Below, piece after piece: positions 7,473-13,794 of a stretch of DNA of 13,794 bases. The notes beneath the pieces are model-generated. The model worked only from the letters and a program-made list of their open reading frames with translations, did not search any database and had not been told where the DNA came from. Where the stretch lies: the NCBI GenBank assembly GCA_002869305.1, contig PKTC01000386.1, forward strand, positions 1 through 13,794, given 5' to 3'. Both the position numbers and the translations under genes were made by a program. How positions within the stretch are numbered: position 1 is the stretch's first letter; each line of letters begins with the position of its first letter. The stretch is from Marinilabiliales bacterium (GTDB lineage Bacteria > Bacteroidota > Bacteroidia > Bacteroidales > UBA12077).

Positions 7473-7844
7473 TTATTTACCATTATTTTGTTTTTTTTCT
7501 TCCTCTGTCTTTACAATATCAACTGCTTCTTCAGTAGAATATGCAATATTCAAAACAGTATCCAACTGCGATATGGTTATCAATCTGTCAACAGCATCAT
7601 TTAATCCTGTTAAAACAAACGTTCCATTAGCGTTTTTACAAAGTCGATTGGCAACTAGAATAGCACTTAATCCCGAAGAATCGCAATACCTGCAATTACT
7701 TAGATCAAGTATAATGTTTTTTTCACCCTTTCCAGAGATCAAAACCAGTTCGGATTTCAAACTTGGAGCCACATTCGTATCCAGCTTTTCTTCCATTACT
7801 TGAATTAAGGTGTACTTTTCGAGTTTTTCAATCTTAAATTCCAT
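7473..7844 (-). CDS. STAS-domain protein, anti-sigma factor antagonist type (SpoIIAA/RsbV-like)
   Basis: 123 residues. One STAS domain covers about 1-112, with the opening FKIEKLEKYTLIQV strands, the LDT (21-23) turn, the ILDLSNCRYCDSSGLSAIL block (45-63) and a following helix. In SpoIIAA and RsbV the first serine after Asp in the DSSGL/DSTGL motif is phosphorylated by an anti-sigma kinase; here that is S56. The C-terminus (113-123) is a short charged tail. Such proteins work as phospho-switches in partner-switching pathways. No cognate GHKL kinase or PP2C phosphatase is adjacent. The gene lies 30 bases after rpsA and 14 bases before rnz, so it is probably co-transcribed with both. The partner cannot be told from the sequence; the SiaB-like kinase is a different family and is not an obvious match. 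Confidence 0.88.
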   Translation of the reverse strand: MEFKIEKLEKYTLIQVMEEKLDTNVAPSLKSELVLISGKGEKNIILDLSNCRYCDSSGLSAILVANRLCKNANGTFVLTGLNDAVDRLITISQLDTVLNIAYSTEEAVDIVKTEEEKKQNNGK

Positions 7845-7874
7845 TGTAATTTGTTTTTAAGTTAAAATAAAGAG

Positions 7875-10007
7875 CTATTCAGCAGCTTTATCTTCTTCTT
7901 TATTAGCCTTTGGCTTTGCCTTTTTAGCGTCTTCTTTCTTCACTTCCTTCTCTTCTACCTTTTCTTCTTTCTTAGCTTTTGGCTTTGCCTTTGCTTTGGT
8001 TGCTTTAGGTTCGGTTTTCTTTGCTTCTTCCTTAGCATCCATTTCTGCTTTCTTCTCTGCTATTTCCTTCTTTTGCTCTTGTTCCATCTCATTCTTAAGA
8101 GAAGCTAATTCAGAAATATCACCTAAAGTTGTTTTTTCAAGATTTGACTTGATTTTCTTAACAGCTTTATTTTTAGTAGCAGTATTCTTCTTTCTTTCAG
8201 CTATTTCTTCTCCTTTTTTCTCATCTTCGAAAACTCTACTGTGTGACAAGATAATCTTTTTTGCTGACTTAGAAAACTCTATCACTTTGAAATCTAATTT
8301 TTCATCAACTTTTGCTGAATTTCCATCTTCTTTTACCAAGTGCTTAGGAGTTACAAATCCTTCAACACCATATGGTAATGCAACAACTGCACCTTTATCA
8401 AATACATCAACAACAGTTCCTTCATGAATAGATCCTACAGTAAATACTGTTTCGAATACATCCCAAGGATTTTCTTCTAATTGTTTATGACCTAGGCTTA
8501 ATCTACGATTTTCTTTATCTATTTCAAGAACAACTACTTCAATAGCTTCTCCAATAGATGTAAATTCTGCAGGATGTTTAATCTTCTTAGTCCAAGATAA
8601 ATCAGAAATGTGAATTAATCCATCAACGCCTTCTTCAATTTCAACGAAAACACCGAAGTTAGTAAAGTTACGAACTGTAGCTGAATGTTTTGTTCCAACC
8701 GCATATTTCTCGTCAACATTACTCCAAGGATCAGTCTTAAGTTGCTTAATACCTAAAGACATTTTTCTTTCTTCTCTATCTAAAGTAAGAATTTGTGCTT
8801 CTACTTCATCTCCAACTTGCAGGAATTCTTGAGCACTTCTTAAGTGCTGCGACCATGACATTTCAGAAACGTGAATAAGACCTTCAACACCTGGTTGAAT
8901 TTCTACAAACGCACCATAATCAGCTAAAACAACAACTTTTCCTTTTACAGAATCACCAACTTTAAGTTCTTTGTCTAAAGAATCCCATGGATGCGGAGTT
9001 AATTGTTTTAATCCAAGCGCAATTCGTTTCTTATCATCATCAAAGTCAAGAATTACAACATTCAATTTCTGGTCTAATTGAACTATTTCTTCTGGATGAT
9101 TTACTCGACCCCAAGATAAGTCGGTGATATGAATTAATCCGTCAACACCACCAAGATCAATAAATACACCGTAAGAAGTAATATTTTTAACAGTTCCTTC
9201 AAGAACCTGACCTTTTTCTAATTTAGCAATAATTTCTTTCTTTTGTTGCTCCAGTTCCTCTTCAATAAGAGCTTTATGAGAAACAACAACATTTTTAAAT
9301 TCGTGGTTGATTTTTACAACCTTGAATTCCATAGTTTTTTCTACGTATACATCGTAGTCGCGGATAGGCTTAACATCAATTTGCGAACCAGGTAAGAATG
9401 CTTCGATTCCAAATACGTCAACGATCATACCACCTTTTGTTCTGCACTTAATGAAACCTTTAATAATTTCATCTTTTTCCAGTGCTTCATTAACACGATC
9501 CCAAGAACGTAAAGCTCTGGCTTTTTTATGTGAAAGTACTAACTGACCATCTTTGTCTTCTTGACTTTCAACATAAACTTCAACCTTATCACCAGGTTTT
9601 AACTCAGGATTGTAACGAAATTCGTTTAAACTAACAACACCTTCTGATTTGTAACCAATGTTGATTACAACTTCGCGTTTGTTCATAGAAACAACAGTTC
9701 CATCAATTACTTCATTTTCAGTAATTGTTGAAAGTGTTTCATCATACAATTTCTCAAAATCTTCACGTTCTTTATTTTGAACGTTAACTCTTTCATTCGA
9801 AATGTTATCCCAATCGAAATCATCATCAGGAGTGGCAAATTCTACAACAGATTTTTCTTTATCATCTGCTTTACCTGCTTTTGCAACAGGTTTTTCTTCT
9901 ACTTTTGCAGTCTCTTCAACCTTCTCAGATGCTTCAACTTGCACATTTTCCTTCTGCTCAACATTTTCTTCTTGCTCAACAGATTTGTTCACTTCTTTCT
10001 CAGTCAT
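7875..10007 (-). CDS. rpsA: 30S ribosomal protein S1 (six S1 domains, long charged tails)
   Basis: 710 residues. Six S1/OB-fold RNA-binding domains can be read at about 97-163, 179-246, 266-334, 351-421, 437-508 and 524-590; domains 3-5 have the canonical YGVFIDLGGVDGLIHITDLSW-type core. The first 95 residues are a Glu/Val/Lys-rich low-complexity tail and the last 110 are Lys/Glu/Ala-rich with repeated KAKPKA units. This makes the protein longer than E. coli S1 (557), though extensions are usual in Bacteroidota. S1 helps the 30S subunit bind and unfold mRNA, which matters in a phylum with little Shine-Dalgarno use. An exact -7 match sits about 60 bases upstream. It heads a probable rpsA-STAS-rnz transcript. 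The AT-rich leader could be an S1 binding site for autoregulation, which is inference. Confidence 0.97.
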   Translation of the reverse strand: MTEKEVNKSVEQEENVEQKENVQVEASEKVEETAKVEEKPVAKAGKADDKEKSVVEFATPDDDFDWDNISNERVNVQNKEREDFEKLYDETLSTITENEVIDGTVVSMNKREVVINIGYKSEGVVSLNEFRYNPELKPGDKVEVYVESQEDKDGQLVLSHKKARALRSWDRVNEALEKDEIIKGFIKCRTKGGMIVDVFGIEAFLPGSQIDVKPIRDYDVYVEKTMEFKVVKINHEFKNVVVSHKALIEEELEQQKKEIIAKLEKGQVLEGTVKNITSYGVFIDLGGVDGLIHITDLSWGRVNHPEEIVQLDQKLNVVILDFDDDKKRIALGLKQLTPHPWDSLDKELKVGDSVKGKVVVLADYGAFVEIQPGVEGLIHVSEMSWSQHLRSAQEFLQVGDEVEAQILTLDREERKMSLGIKQLKTDPWSNVDEKYAVGTKHSATVRNFTNFGVFVEIEEGVDGLIHISDLSWTKKIKHPAEFTSIGEAIEVVVLEIDKENRRLSLGHKQLEENPWDVFETVFTVGSIHEGTVVDVFDKGAVVALPYGVEGFVTPKHLVKEDGNSAKVDEKLDFKVIEFSKSAKKIILSHSRVFEDEKKGEEIAERKKNTATKNKAVKKIKSNLEKTTLGDISELASLKNEMEQEQKKEIAEKKAEMDAKEEAKKTEPKATKAKAKPKAKKEEKVEEKEVKKEDAKKAKPKANKEEDKAAE
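7903..7992 (-). repeat. short direct repeat encoding the KAKPKA tail units of S1
   Basis: Positions 7903-7923 and 7972-7992 are nearly identical 21-base copies (one difference), encoding the two KAKPKA(N/K)-type units near the S1 C-terminus. They probably arose by slippage or local duplication in a lysine/alanine-rich tail. Confidence 0.6.
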
Positions 10008-10066
10008 TTAAGTAAATTAATTAATTTTTAGTAAGTTAGACAATATTTATAGACTAAATCAGTGTG

Positions 10067-10074
10067 CAAAAGTA
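10067..10074 (-). promoter_or_regulatory. candidate -7 promoter element for rpsA
   Basis: On the minus strand the bases read TACTTTTG, an exact TAnnTTTG match, about 60 bases before the rpsA ATG in the 181-base gap behind the response regulator gene. The expected -33 region is AT-rich without a clear TTTG. A start just downstream would give an AT-rich leader of roughly 50 bases. Confidence 0.45.
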
Positions 10075-10150
10075 TAATTTTTATTTAATTATTTAAAAAT
10101 AAAGATACTAAAAAAAGCATATATTAATCAAATATGTATTCTACTTATTC

Positions 10151-10167
10151 CAAATAAGCTTTATTTG
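10151..10167. repeat. AT-rich inverted repeat after the response regulator gene
   Basis: CAAATAA and TTATTTG pair perfectly across a 3-base loop in the gap between the response regulator stop and the rpsA promoter. No T run follows on the minus strand, so it is not a convincing terminator; it may be a weak one or chance in AT-rich DNA. Confidence 0.3.
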
Positions 10168-10188
10168 CATAATTACAGGGTGGAAAGT

Positions 10189-10569
10189 TTATCCAATTAA
10201 ATTATCAATTTTATCTTTTAAATTTTTCCTTTCGATTGGTTTTGTTAAAAATTCAGAAACGCCTAAATGAAATAAATTGGTTTTTAGAATTTCATCATCC
10301 ATACCAGATATAACTAATATATTTGTTTGACTCGCATTCAATTTTTCTTTAATGGTTGAAATCAGTTCTATCCCATCTAAACCAGGTAAGTTTAAATCTG
10401 CAATTACCAAATCAGGAGATCCATATTTTTCCAAATATTCAATTGCCTCCTTAGAATCTCCAGTTAAAATTACATTGTAAGTACTACAAAGTAACTTTCT
10501 TAGTATTTGTTGATATATAACATCGTCATCAATTATTAAGATCTTTCTTTTGTCTACCTTATCTAACAT
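10189..10569 (-). CDS. single-domain response regulator (CheY-like receiver)
   Basis: 126 residues forming only a receiver domain, with no output domain. The acidic pocket D14-D16 (IIDDD), phospho-acceptor D58 (VIADLNLPGLDG), the switch Ser S88 (VISG) and K110 (FLTKP) are all present, so it should be phosphorylatable. Such proteins act by binding a partner or as phosphate carriers in phosphorelays. No histidine kinase, chemotaxis gene or Hpt domain is adjacent. It stands alone: a 181-base gap separates it from rpsA and it is divergent from ugd. The chosen ATG places the first beta strand at the usual distance; no clear promoter was identified. Confidence 0.93.
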   Translation of the reverse strand: MLDKVDKRKILIIDDDVIYQQILRKLLCSTYNVILTGDSKEAIEYLEKYGSPDLVIADLNLPGLDGIELISTIKEKLNASQTNILVISGMDDEILKTNLFHLGVSEFLTKPIERKNLKDKIDNLIG

Positions 10570-10696
10570 ATATTCATAATCATTTAATCCATTTCACTTT
10601 TGGCTGCATTAAATTACTGTAAAAGATTAAAAGTATGTTAAAAAGTGTGCAAAAAATTCTGAATAAAAATAATTCTTCTTAAGTTCGTAAACTTTT

Positions 10697-10725
10697 TTGA
10701 CAATAATATTTGTTACAATTAAAAT
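10697..10725 (+). promoter_or_regulatory. candidate ugd promoter of sigma70-like form in the divergent gap
   Basis: TTGACA (10697-10702), a 17-base spacer and TAAAAT (10720-10725) match the -35/-10 layout of a proteobacterial sigma70 promoter almost exactly, 10 bases before the ugd ATG. Bacteroidota normally use TTTG/TAnnTTTG; the nearest such form here is AATATTTG at 10705-10712. The 166-base gap 10570-10735 is otherwise plain AT-rich sequence. Function is not established, and the start of transcription would leave almost no leader. Confidence 0.3.
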
Positions 10726-10735
10726 ACAATAAGAT

Positions 10736-11902
10736 ATGAAAATTGCCATAGCAGGAACAGGAGATGTTGGTTTATCCAATGCTGTATTATTATCACAAAA
10801 ACATGAAGTTGTAGCTTTAGATATTGACCAAAAAAAGGTTGATCAAATTAATTCTAGAGTTTCTCCAATTGTTGACACTGAAATTGAAGATTTTTTTAAA
10901 ACAAGAGAATTGAATTTATTGGCTACTTTGGATAAGGAAATAGCATATAAAGATGCAGATTATGTAATTATTGCTACACCAACGGACTATGATGTTGAAA
11001 GAAATTATTTTAATACAGACACTGTTGAAAGAGTAATTCAAGATGTTATTTCAATAAACCCAACAACTGTCATGATTATTAAATCAACAGTTCCTGTTGG
11101 TTATACAATAGATGTAAGAGAAAAATTCTCAGTTGATAATATTATTTTTTCTCCAGAATTCTTAAGAGAGGGCAAAGCGCTTTATGACAATTTATATCCT
11201 TCCAGAATAATCGTTGGAGAGGAATCAGAGCGAGCTGAGAAATTTGCCAATTTATTAGTAGAAGGAGCAATAAAAAAGGATGTTAAAACACTGTTTATTA
11301 GTTCAACTGAAGCCGAAGCAGTAAAATTATTCTCAAATACCTATCTTGCCATGAGAGTTGCTTTCTTTAATGAATTAGACACTTATGCCGAAGTAAGAGG
11401 ATTAAATTCCAAGGAGATAATTGAAGGCGTGGGGTTAGACCCCAGAATTGGAGATCATTATAATAATCCATCTTTTGGTTATGGTGGTTATTGCCTACCA
11501 AAAGATACCAAGCAGTTAAAAGCGAATTATGATGATGTCCCAAATAATATTATTGCGGCAATTGTGGATGCTAATAGAACACGAAAAGATCATATAGCAG
11601 ATATGATTCTTAGAAAAAACCCAAAAGTAGTAGGTATTTACAGATTAACCATGAAAACAGATTCTGATAATTTCAGGGCTTCTTCAATACAAGGAATCAT
11701 GAAAAGAATCAAAGCTAAAGGTATTGAAGTTATTGTTTATGAGCCTGTTTTGAAAGAACAAGAATTTTACAATTCAAGAGTTATTAAAGACCTGAATGAA
11801 TTTAAAAAGATTTCGGATGTAATTGTTAGTAATAGGTTAAATCCAGAGCTACAAGATGTCAGAAATAAAGTATATACTAGAGATCTCTACTCAAGAGATT
11901 GA
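10736..11902 (+). CDS. ugd: UDP-glucose 6-dehydrogenase
   Basis: 388 residues, the same length as E. coli Ugd. It oxidises UDP-glucose twice with NAD+ to UDP-glucuronate, a precursor for capsule, exopolysaccharide or lipopolysaccharide sugars. The N-terminal Rossmann motif GTGDVG (7-12) binds NAD. KSTVPVGYT (116-124), SPEFLREG (139-146) and AEAVKLFSNTYLA (193-205) form the active site, and the catalytic cysteine is C253 in YGGYCLPKDTKQL, the same number as in the E. coli enzyme. The C-terminal domain (about 290-388) is the UDP-binding Rossmann fold. A strong terminator follows about 55 bases downstream, so it is probably a single-gene unit. UDP-N-acetyl sugar dehydrogenases are usually longer and differ in these motifs. 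Confidence 0.95.
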   Translation: MKIAIAGTGDVGLSNAVLLSQKHEVVALDIDQKKVDQINSRVSPIVDTEIEDFFKTRELNLLATLDKEIAYKDADYVIIATPTDYDVERNYFNTDTVERVIQDVISINPTTVMIIKSTVPVGYTIDVREKFSVDNIIFSPEFLREGKALYDNLYPSRIIVGEESERAEKFANLLVEGAIKKDVKTLFISSTEAEAVKLFSNTYLAMRVAFFNELDTYAEVRGLNSKEIIEGVGLDPRIGDHYNNPSFGYGGYCLPKDTKQLKANYDDVPNNIIAAIVDANRTRKDHIADMILRKNPKVVGIYRLTMKTDSDNFRASSIQGIMKRIKAKGIEVIVYEPVLKEQEFYNSRVIKDLNEFKKISDVIVSNRLNPELQDVRNKVYTRDLYSRD

Positions 11903-11958
11903 TCATTTGAAACTACCAAGAGTTAAAAATTAATTTAGCTTTAATTATAAAATATTCT

Positions 11959-11996
11959 AAAGCTGGTGTTAAAATACACCAGCTTTTCTTATTTTT
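11959..11996 (+). terminator. strong intrinsic terminator after ugd
   Basis: AAAGCTGGTGT (11959-11969) pairs perfectly with ACACCAGCTTT (11976-11986) across the 6-base loop TAAAAT, followed by TCTTATTTTT. The 11-bp stem with a T-rich tail is a classical terminator. It ends only 22 bases before the rfbC ATG, so rfbC needs a promoter overlapping this structure or depends on read-through. Confidence 0.9.
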
Positions 11997-12018
11997 ACTT
12001 GCAAAATGAATTAAACTT

Positions 12019-12570
12019 ATGGAGCTAATAAAAACGGATTTTCCTGGATTATTTATTATACAACCTAATGTCTTTAAAGACAGTCGAGGCTACTTTTTTG
12101 AGAGTTATAATAAAATTAAAATTCCTGAACTATCTGATATTGATTTCGTTCAAGATAATCAATCAAAATCAGTTTATGGAACCATCCGTGGTTTGCATTA
12201 TCAACTGGAACCTTATGCTCAATCCAAATTGATTCGTGTTTTGGATGGCACAATTTTAGATGTTGTGATTGACTTACGAGAGAAATCCCCAACATACGGA
12301 AAACATTTCCCAATCGAACTTTCTTGTGAGAATAAAAAACAACTTTTTATACCAAAGGGGTTTGCTCATGGTTTTTCTGTACTTAGTGAAACGGCTGTTG
12401 TATTTTACAAAACAGATCAATATTATAAGCCAGGATCGGAACGTGGAATAAATTATAACGATCCTAAGTTGGCAATCGATTGGAAAATAAAAACCAATGA
12501 AGCAGTTATTTCGGCAAAAGATAAAGTATTGCCAACGCTTAAAGAATCTGAAAAAAACTTTAAATTTTAG
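12019..12570 (+). CDS. rfbC: dTDP-4-dehydrorhamnose 3,5-epimerase
   Basis: 183 residues, the family norm. It epimerises C3 and C5 of dTDP-4-keto-6-deoxy-glucose, the third step of dTDP-L-rhamnose synthesis. The cupin fold shows SRGYFFESY (22-30), the RGLHYQ motif (57-62) with catalytic base H60, K70, the IPKGFAHGFSVL block (111-122) with H117, and Y130 in VFYK, the usual acid. The ATG follows the ugd terminator by 22 bases, and no exact -7 element is seen in that space; a near match TAGCTTTA lies at 11936-11943, before the terminator. The TAG stop at 12568-12570 is in the same frame as rfbD, which begins within about ten bases. Confidence 0.96.
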   Translation: MELIKTDFPGLFIIQPNVFKDSRGYFFESYNKIKIPELSDIDFVQDNQSKSVYGTIRGLHYQLEPYAQSKLIRVLDGTILDVVIDLREKSPTYGKHFPIELSCENKKQLFIPKGFAHGFSVLSETAVVFYKTDQYYKPGSERGINYNDPKLAIDWKIKTNEAVISAKDKVLPTLKESEKNFKF

Positions 12571-12579
12571 TTAAACATT

Positions 12580-13461
12580 ATTAGTATTCTGGTAACCGGA
12601 GCCAATGGACAATTAGGTAGTGAACTAAAACATATTTATAAAAAAGCCCTTTATAAATTCGATAAACCAATCAATTTTGAGTTTACTGATATTGAAACAC
12701 TCGATCTTTCCAATTTAATTTTTCTAAAGAAATTTATTCAAGATCACTCCTTTGATTTTATTATTAACTGTGCAGCTTACACGAATGTTGATCTAGCAGA
12801 ATCAGATAAGGATAGTGCAATTAAGATTAATTCTACTTGTGTAAAAAATATTGTTGATTCGATTGAAAAAAGTCATACTAAATTTATTCATATTTCAACA
12901 GATTATGTGTTTGATGGGAATAATCACTTGCCATACACAGAAGAAATGCCTACAAGTCCAACATCTGTATATGGAAGCTCAAAGCTAGAGGGAGAAAGAA
13001 TTGCTCTAAAACACGACAAAACAATTGTGATAAGAACTTCTTGGCTATATTCAACTTTTAAGAATAATTTTGCTAAAACCATTCACAAACTTTCAAAGGA
13101 GAAGGAATCTTTAAGTGTTGTATATGATCAAATTGGTACACCAACCTATGCATTTGATCTTGCAATAGCTATTTTTCAGATTGTAGATCAATCAATACGA
13201 GAAAATAATTTCGCTAAAGGAGTTTATCATTATTCAAATGAAGGAGTTTGCAGTTGGTATGATTTTGCAAAGATCATTGTAGATAAATCCTATTCCAAAT
13301 GCAAGATTATACCTATAGAATCAAAAGAATACCCGACACCCGTAAAACGTCCCTTCTATAGTGTATTAAATAAAGGTAAAATCAAAAAAACTTTTCATTT
13401 GGAAATTCCATATTGGCAAGATAGTTTAAACGAATTCTTTAAAAATTTAAATAATAATTAA
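12580..13461 (+). CDS. rfbD: dTDP-4-dehydrorhamnose reductase with non-canonical start (ATT proposed)
   Basis: From ATT at 12580 the frame gives 293 residues, the normal RfbD length. It reduces dTDP-4-keto-rhamnose with NAD(P)H to dTDP-L-rhamnose. The short-chain dehydrogenase features are complete: NAD(P)-binding VTGANGQLG (5-13), NCAAYTNVD near 64-72, STDYVFDG (106-113) and catalytic Y131/K135 in YGSSK. No ATG, GTG or TTG occurs in frame until GTG at 12907, which would remove the cofactor-binding domain. The frame is closed upstream by the rfbC TAG at 12568, leaving only TTA, ATT (12577, 12580, 12586) or CTG (12589) as starts. By family the methionine of MxILVTGANGQLG aligns with ATT 12580. 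Read-through of TAG, or a T-for-G change in the start codon, are alternatives. The function is sure; the start is not. Confidence 0.9.
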   Translation: MSILVTGANGQLGSELKHIYKKALYKFDKPINFEFTDIETLDLSNLIFLKKFIQDHSFDFIINCAAYTNVDLAESDKDSAIKINSTCVKNIVDSIEKSHTKFIHISTDYVFDGNNHLPYTEEMPTSPTSVYGSSKLEGERIALKHDKTIVIRTSWLYSTFKNNFAKTIHKLSKEKESLSVVYDQIGTPTYAFDLAIAIFQIVDQSIRENNFAKGVYHYSNEGVCSWYDFAKIIVDKSYSKCKIIPIESKEYPTPVKRPFYSVLNKGKIKKTFHLEIPYWQDSLNEFFKNLNNN

Positions 13462-13514
13462 ATTTGGATTTCGTTTTCCAGAAATCAATTTCTTAACTTT
13501 AACATCAACAGAAA

Positions 13515-13532
13515 ATCTGGTTTTAACCAGAT
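13515..13532. repeat. inverted repeat in the rfbD-mutase gap
   Basis: ATCTGGTT and AACCAGAT pair perfectly around two T residues, 16 bases before the mutase ATG. No T run follows on the plus strand, so it is unlikely to be a terminator of rfbD. It could be a leader hairpin or an operator for the mutase gene. A near -7 match TAACTTTA lies at 13494-13501. Confidence 0.35.
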
Positions 13533-13547
13533 CTAAAATCTAATAGT

Positions 13548-13794
13548 ATGTCTGAAAAAGAATTACTTAACATTGTTAAATCTAAAGCAGAATCTTGGCT
13601 AAAATCAAGTATTGATGAAAAGTCCAAGACCGATATAAATGAATTAATACAAAATGATGAAACAGAGCTTATCGAAGCTTTTTATAAAGATCTTGAATTT
13701 GGTACCGGTGGATTAAGAGGAATTATGGGTGTTGGCACGAATAGAATGAATATCTATACTGTTGGAATGGCTACACAAGGTCTATGTAATTATC
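13548..13794 (+). CDS. phospho-sugar mutase (phosphoglucomutase/phosphomannomutase), 5' part only
   Basis: The first 82 residues are in the window. The segment DLEFGTGGLRGIMGVGTNRM (48-67) is the N-terminal phosphate-binding block of the alpha-D-phosphohexomutase superfamily, in the form found in the roughly 580-residue bacterial phosphoglucomutase/phosphomannomutase proteins; the catalytic phosphoserine loop lies beyond the window edge. A preceding helical leader (1-45) fits this subgroup. The likely reaction is interconversion of glucose-6-phosphate and glucose-1-phosphate, which would feed both the UDP-glucuronate and dTDP-rhamnose branches encoded just upstream. An 86-base gap with an inverted repeat separates it from rfbD, so it may have its own promoter. 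Glucose versus mannose preference cannot be decided from this fragment. Confidence 0.9.
   Translation, partial: MSEKELLNIVKSKAESWLKSSIDEKSKTDINELIQNDETELIEAFYKDLEFGTGGLRGIMGVGTNRMNIYTVGMATQGLCNY

Noticed and set aside
7996..8427. Plus-strand open frame opposite rpsA encoding a Ser/Phe-rich protein
   Set aside because: It is the antisense shadow of the lysine/glutamate-rich C-terminal part of S1; composition is explained by the complementary codons and no domain or start context is seen.
9777..10031. Plus-strand open frames over the rpsA 5' end
   Set aside because: Two overlapping frames with Phe/Ser-rich low complexity mirror the S1 N-terminal tail; they are not credible genes.
12116..12313. 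Minus-strand open frame within rfbC
   Set aside because: It lies fully inside a well-supported epimerase gene in antisense and shows no family features.
12019..13461. Genuine single rfbC-rfbD fusion gene
   Set aside because: A TAG stop lies in frame between them; read-through remains a hypothesis in the findings, but a plain fusion is not supported.

Overview
This window looks like a stretch of chromosome from an AT-rich member of the Bacteroidota, possibly a marine Bacteroidales/Marinilabiliales-type organism (the phylum is a fairly firm inference, the lower rank is a guess). Supporting signs are the absence of clear Shine-Dalgarno sequences, several upstream matches to the Bacteroidota -7 element TAnnTTTG, a ribosomal protein S1 with long charged tails, an S41 peptidase of the Bacteroidota type, and a DUF1987/DUF6272 (SiaC/SiaB) pair. 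No mobile element, CRISPR array, tRNA or rRNA was seen, and no intergenic gap exceeds about 185 bases.

Positions 1-10569 are all on the minus strand. Read in the direction of transcription (high to low coordinates) they hold: an orphan CheY-like response regulator; rpsA (S1), a STAS-domain protein and rnz (RNase Z) in one probable transcript; guaA (GMP synthase) followed by a SiaB-like kinase, a SiaC-like target and an S41 C-terminal processing peptidase; then pnuC, a NadR-type ribosylnicotinamide kinase and a THUMP-domain 23S rRNA methyltransferase (cut by the window edge), which overlap or nearly touch and so look like one operon.

At about 10570-10735 the strand changes. Positions 10736-13794 are on the plus strand: ugd (UDP-glucose dehydrogenase), a strong intrinsic terminator, rfbC and rfbD (last two steps of dTDP-L-rhamnose synthesis), and the beginning of a phospho-sugar mutase. 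These genes share glucose-1-phosphate metabolism: the mutase would supply it, ugd makes UDP-glucuronate, and rfbC/rfbD finish dTDP-rhamnose. rfbA and rfbB are not in the window.

The most notable points are: (i) rfbD is complete and in frame but has no ATG, GTG or TTG in its first 109 codons, and follows the rfbC stop codon in the same frame, so it must start at ATT or CTG, be read through, or carry a mutated start; (ii) a textbook intrinsic-terminator shape (11-bp perfect stem plus a T run) lies inside the rnz coding sequence near codons 21-34; (iii) a SiaB/SiaC phospho-switch pair without its usual phosphatase and diguanylate cyclase sits directly behind guaA. Most other genes are ordinary housekeeping functions.
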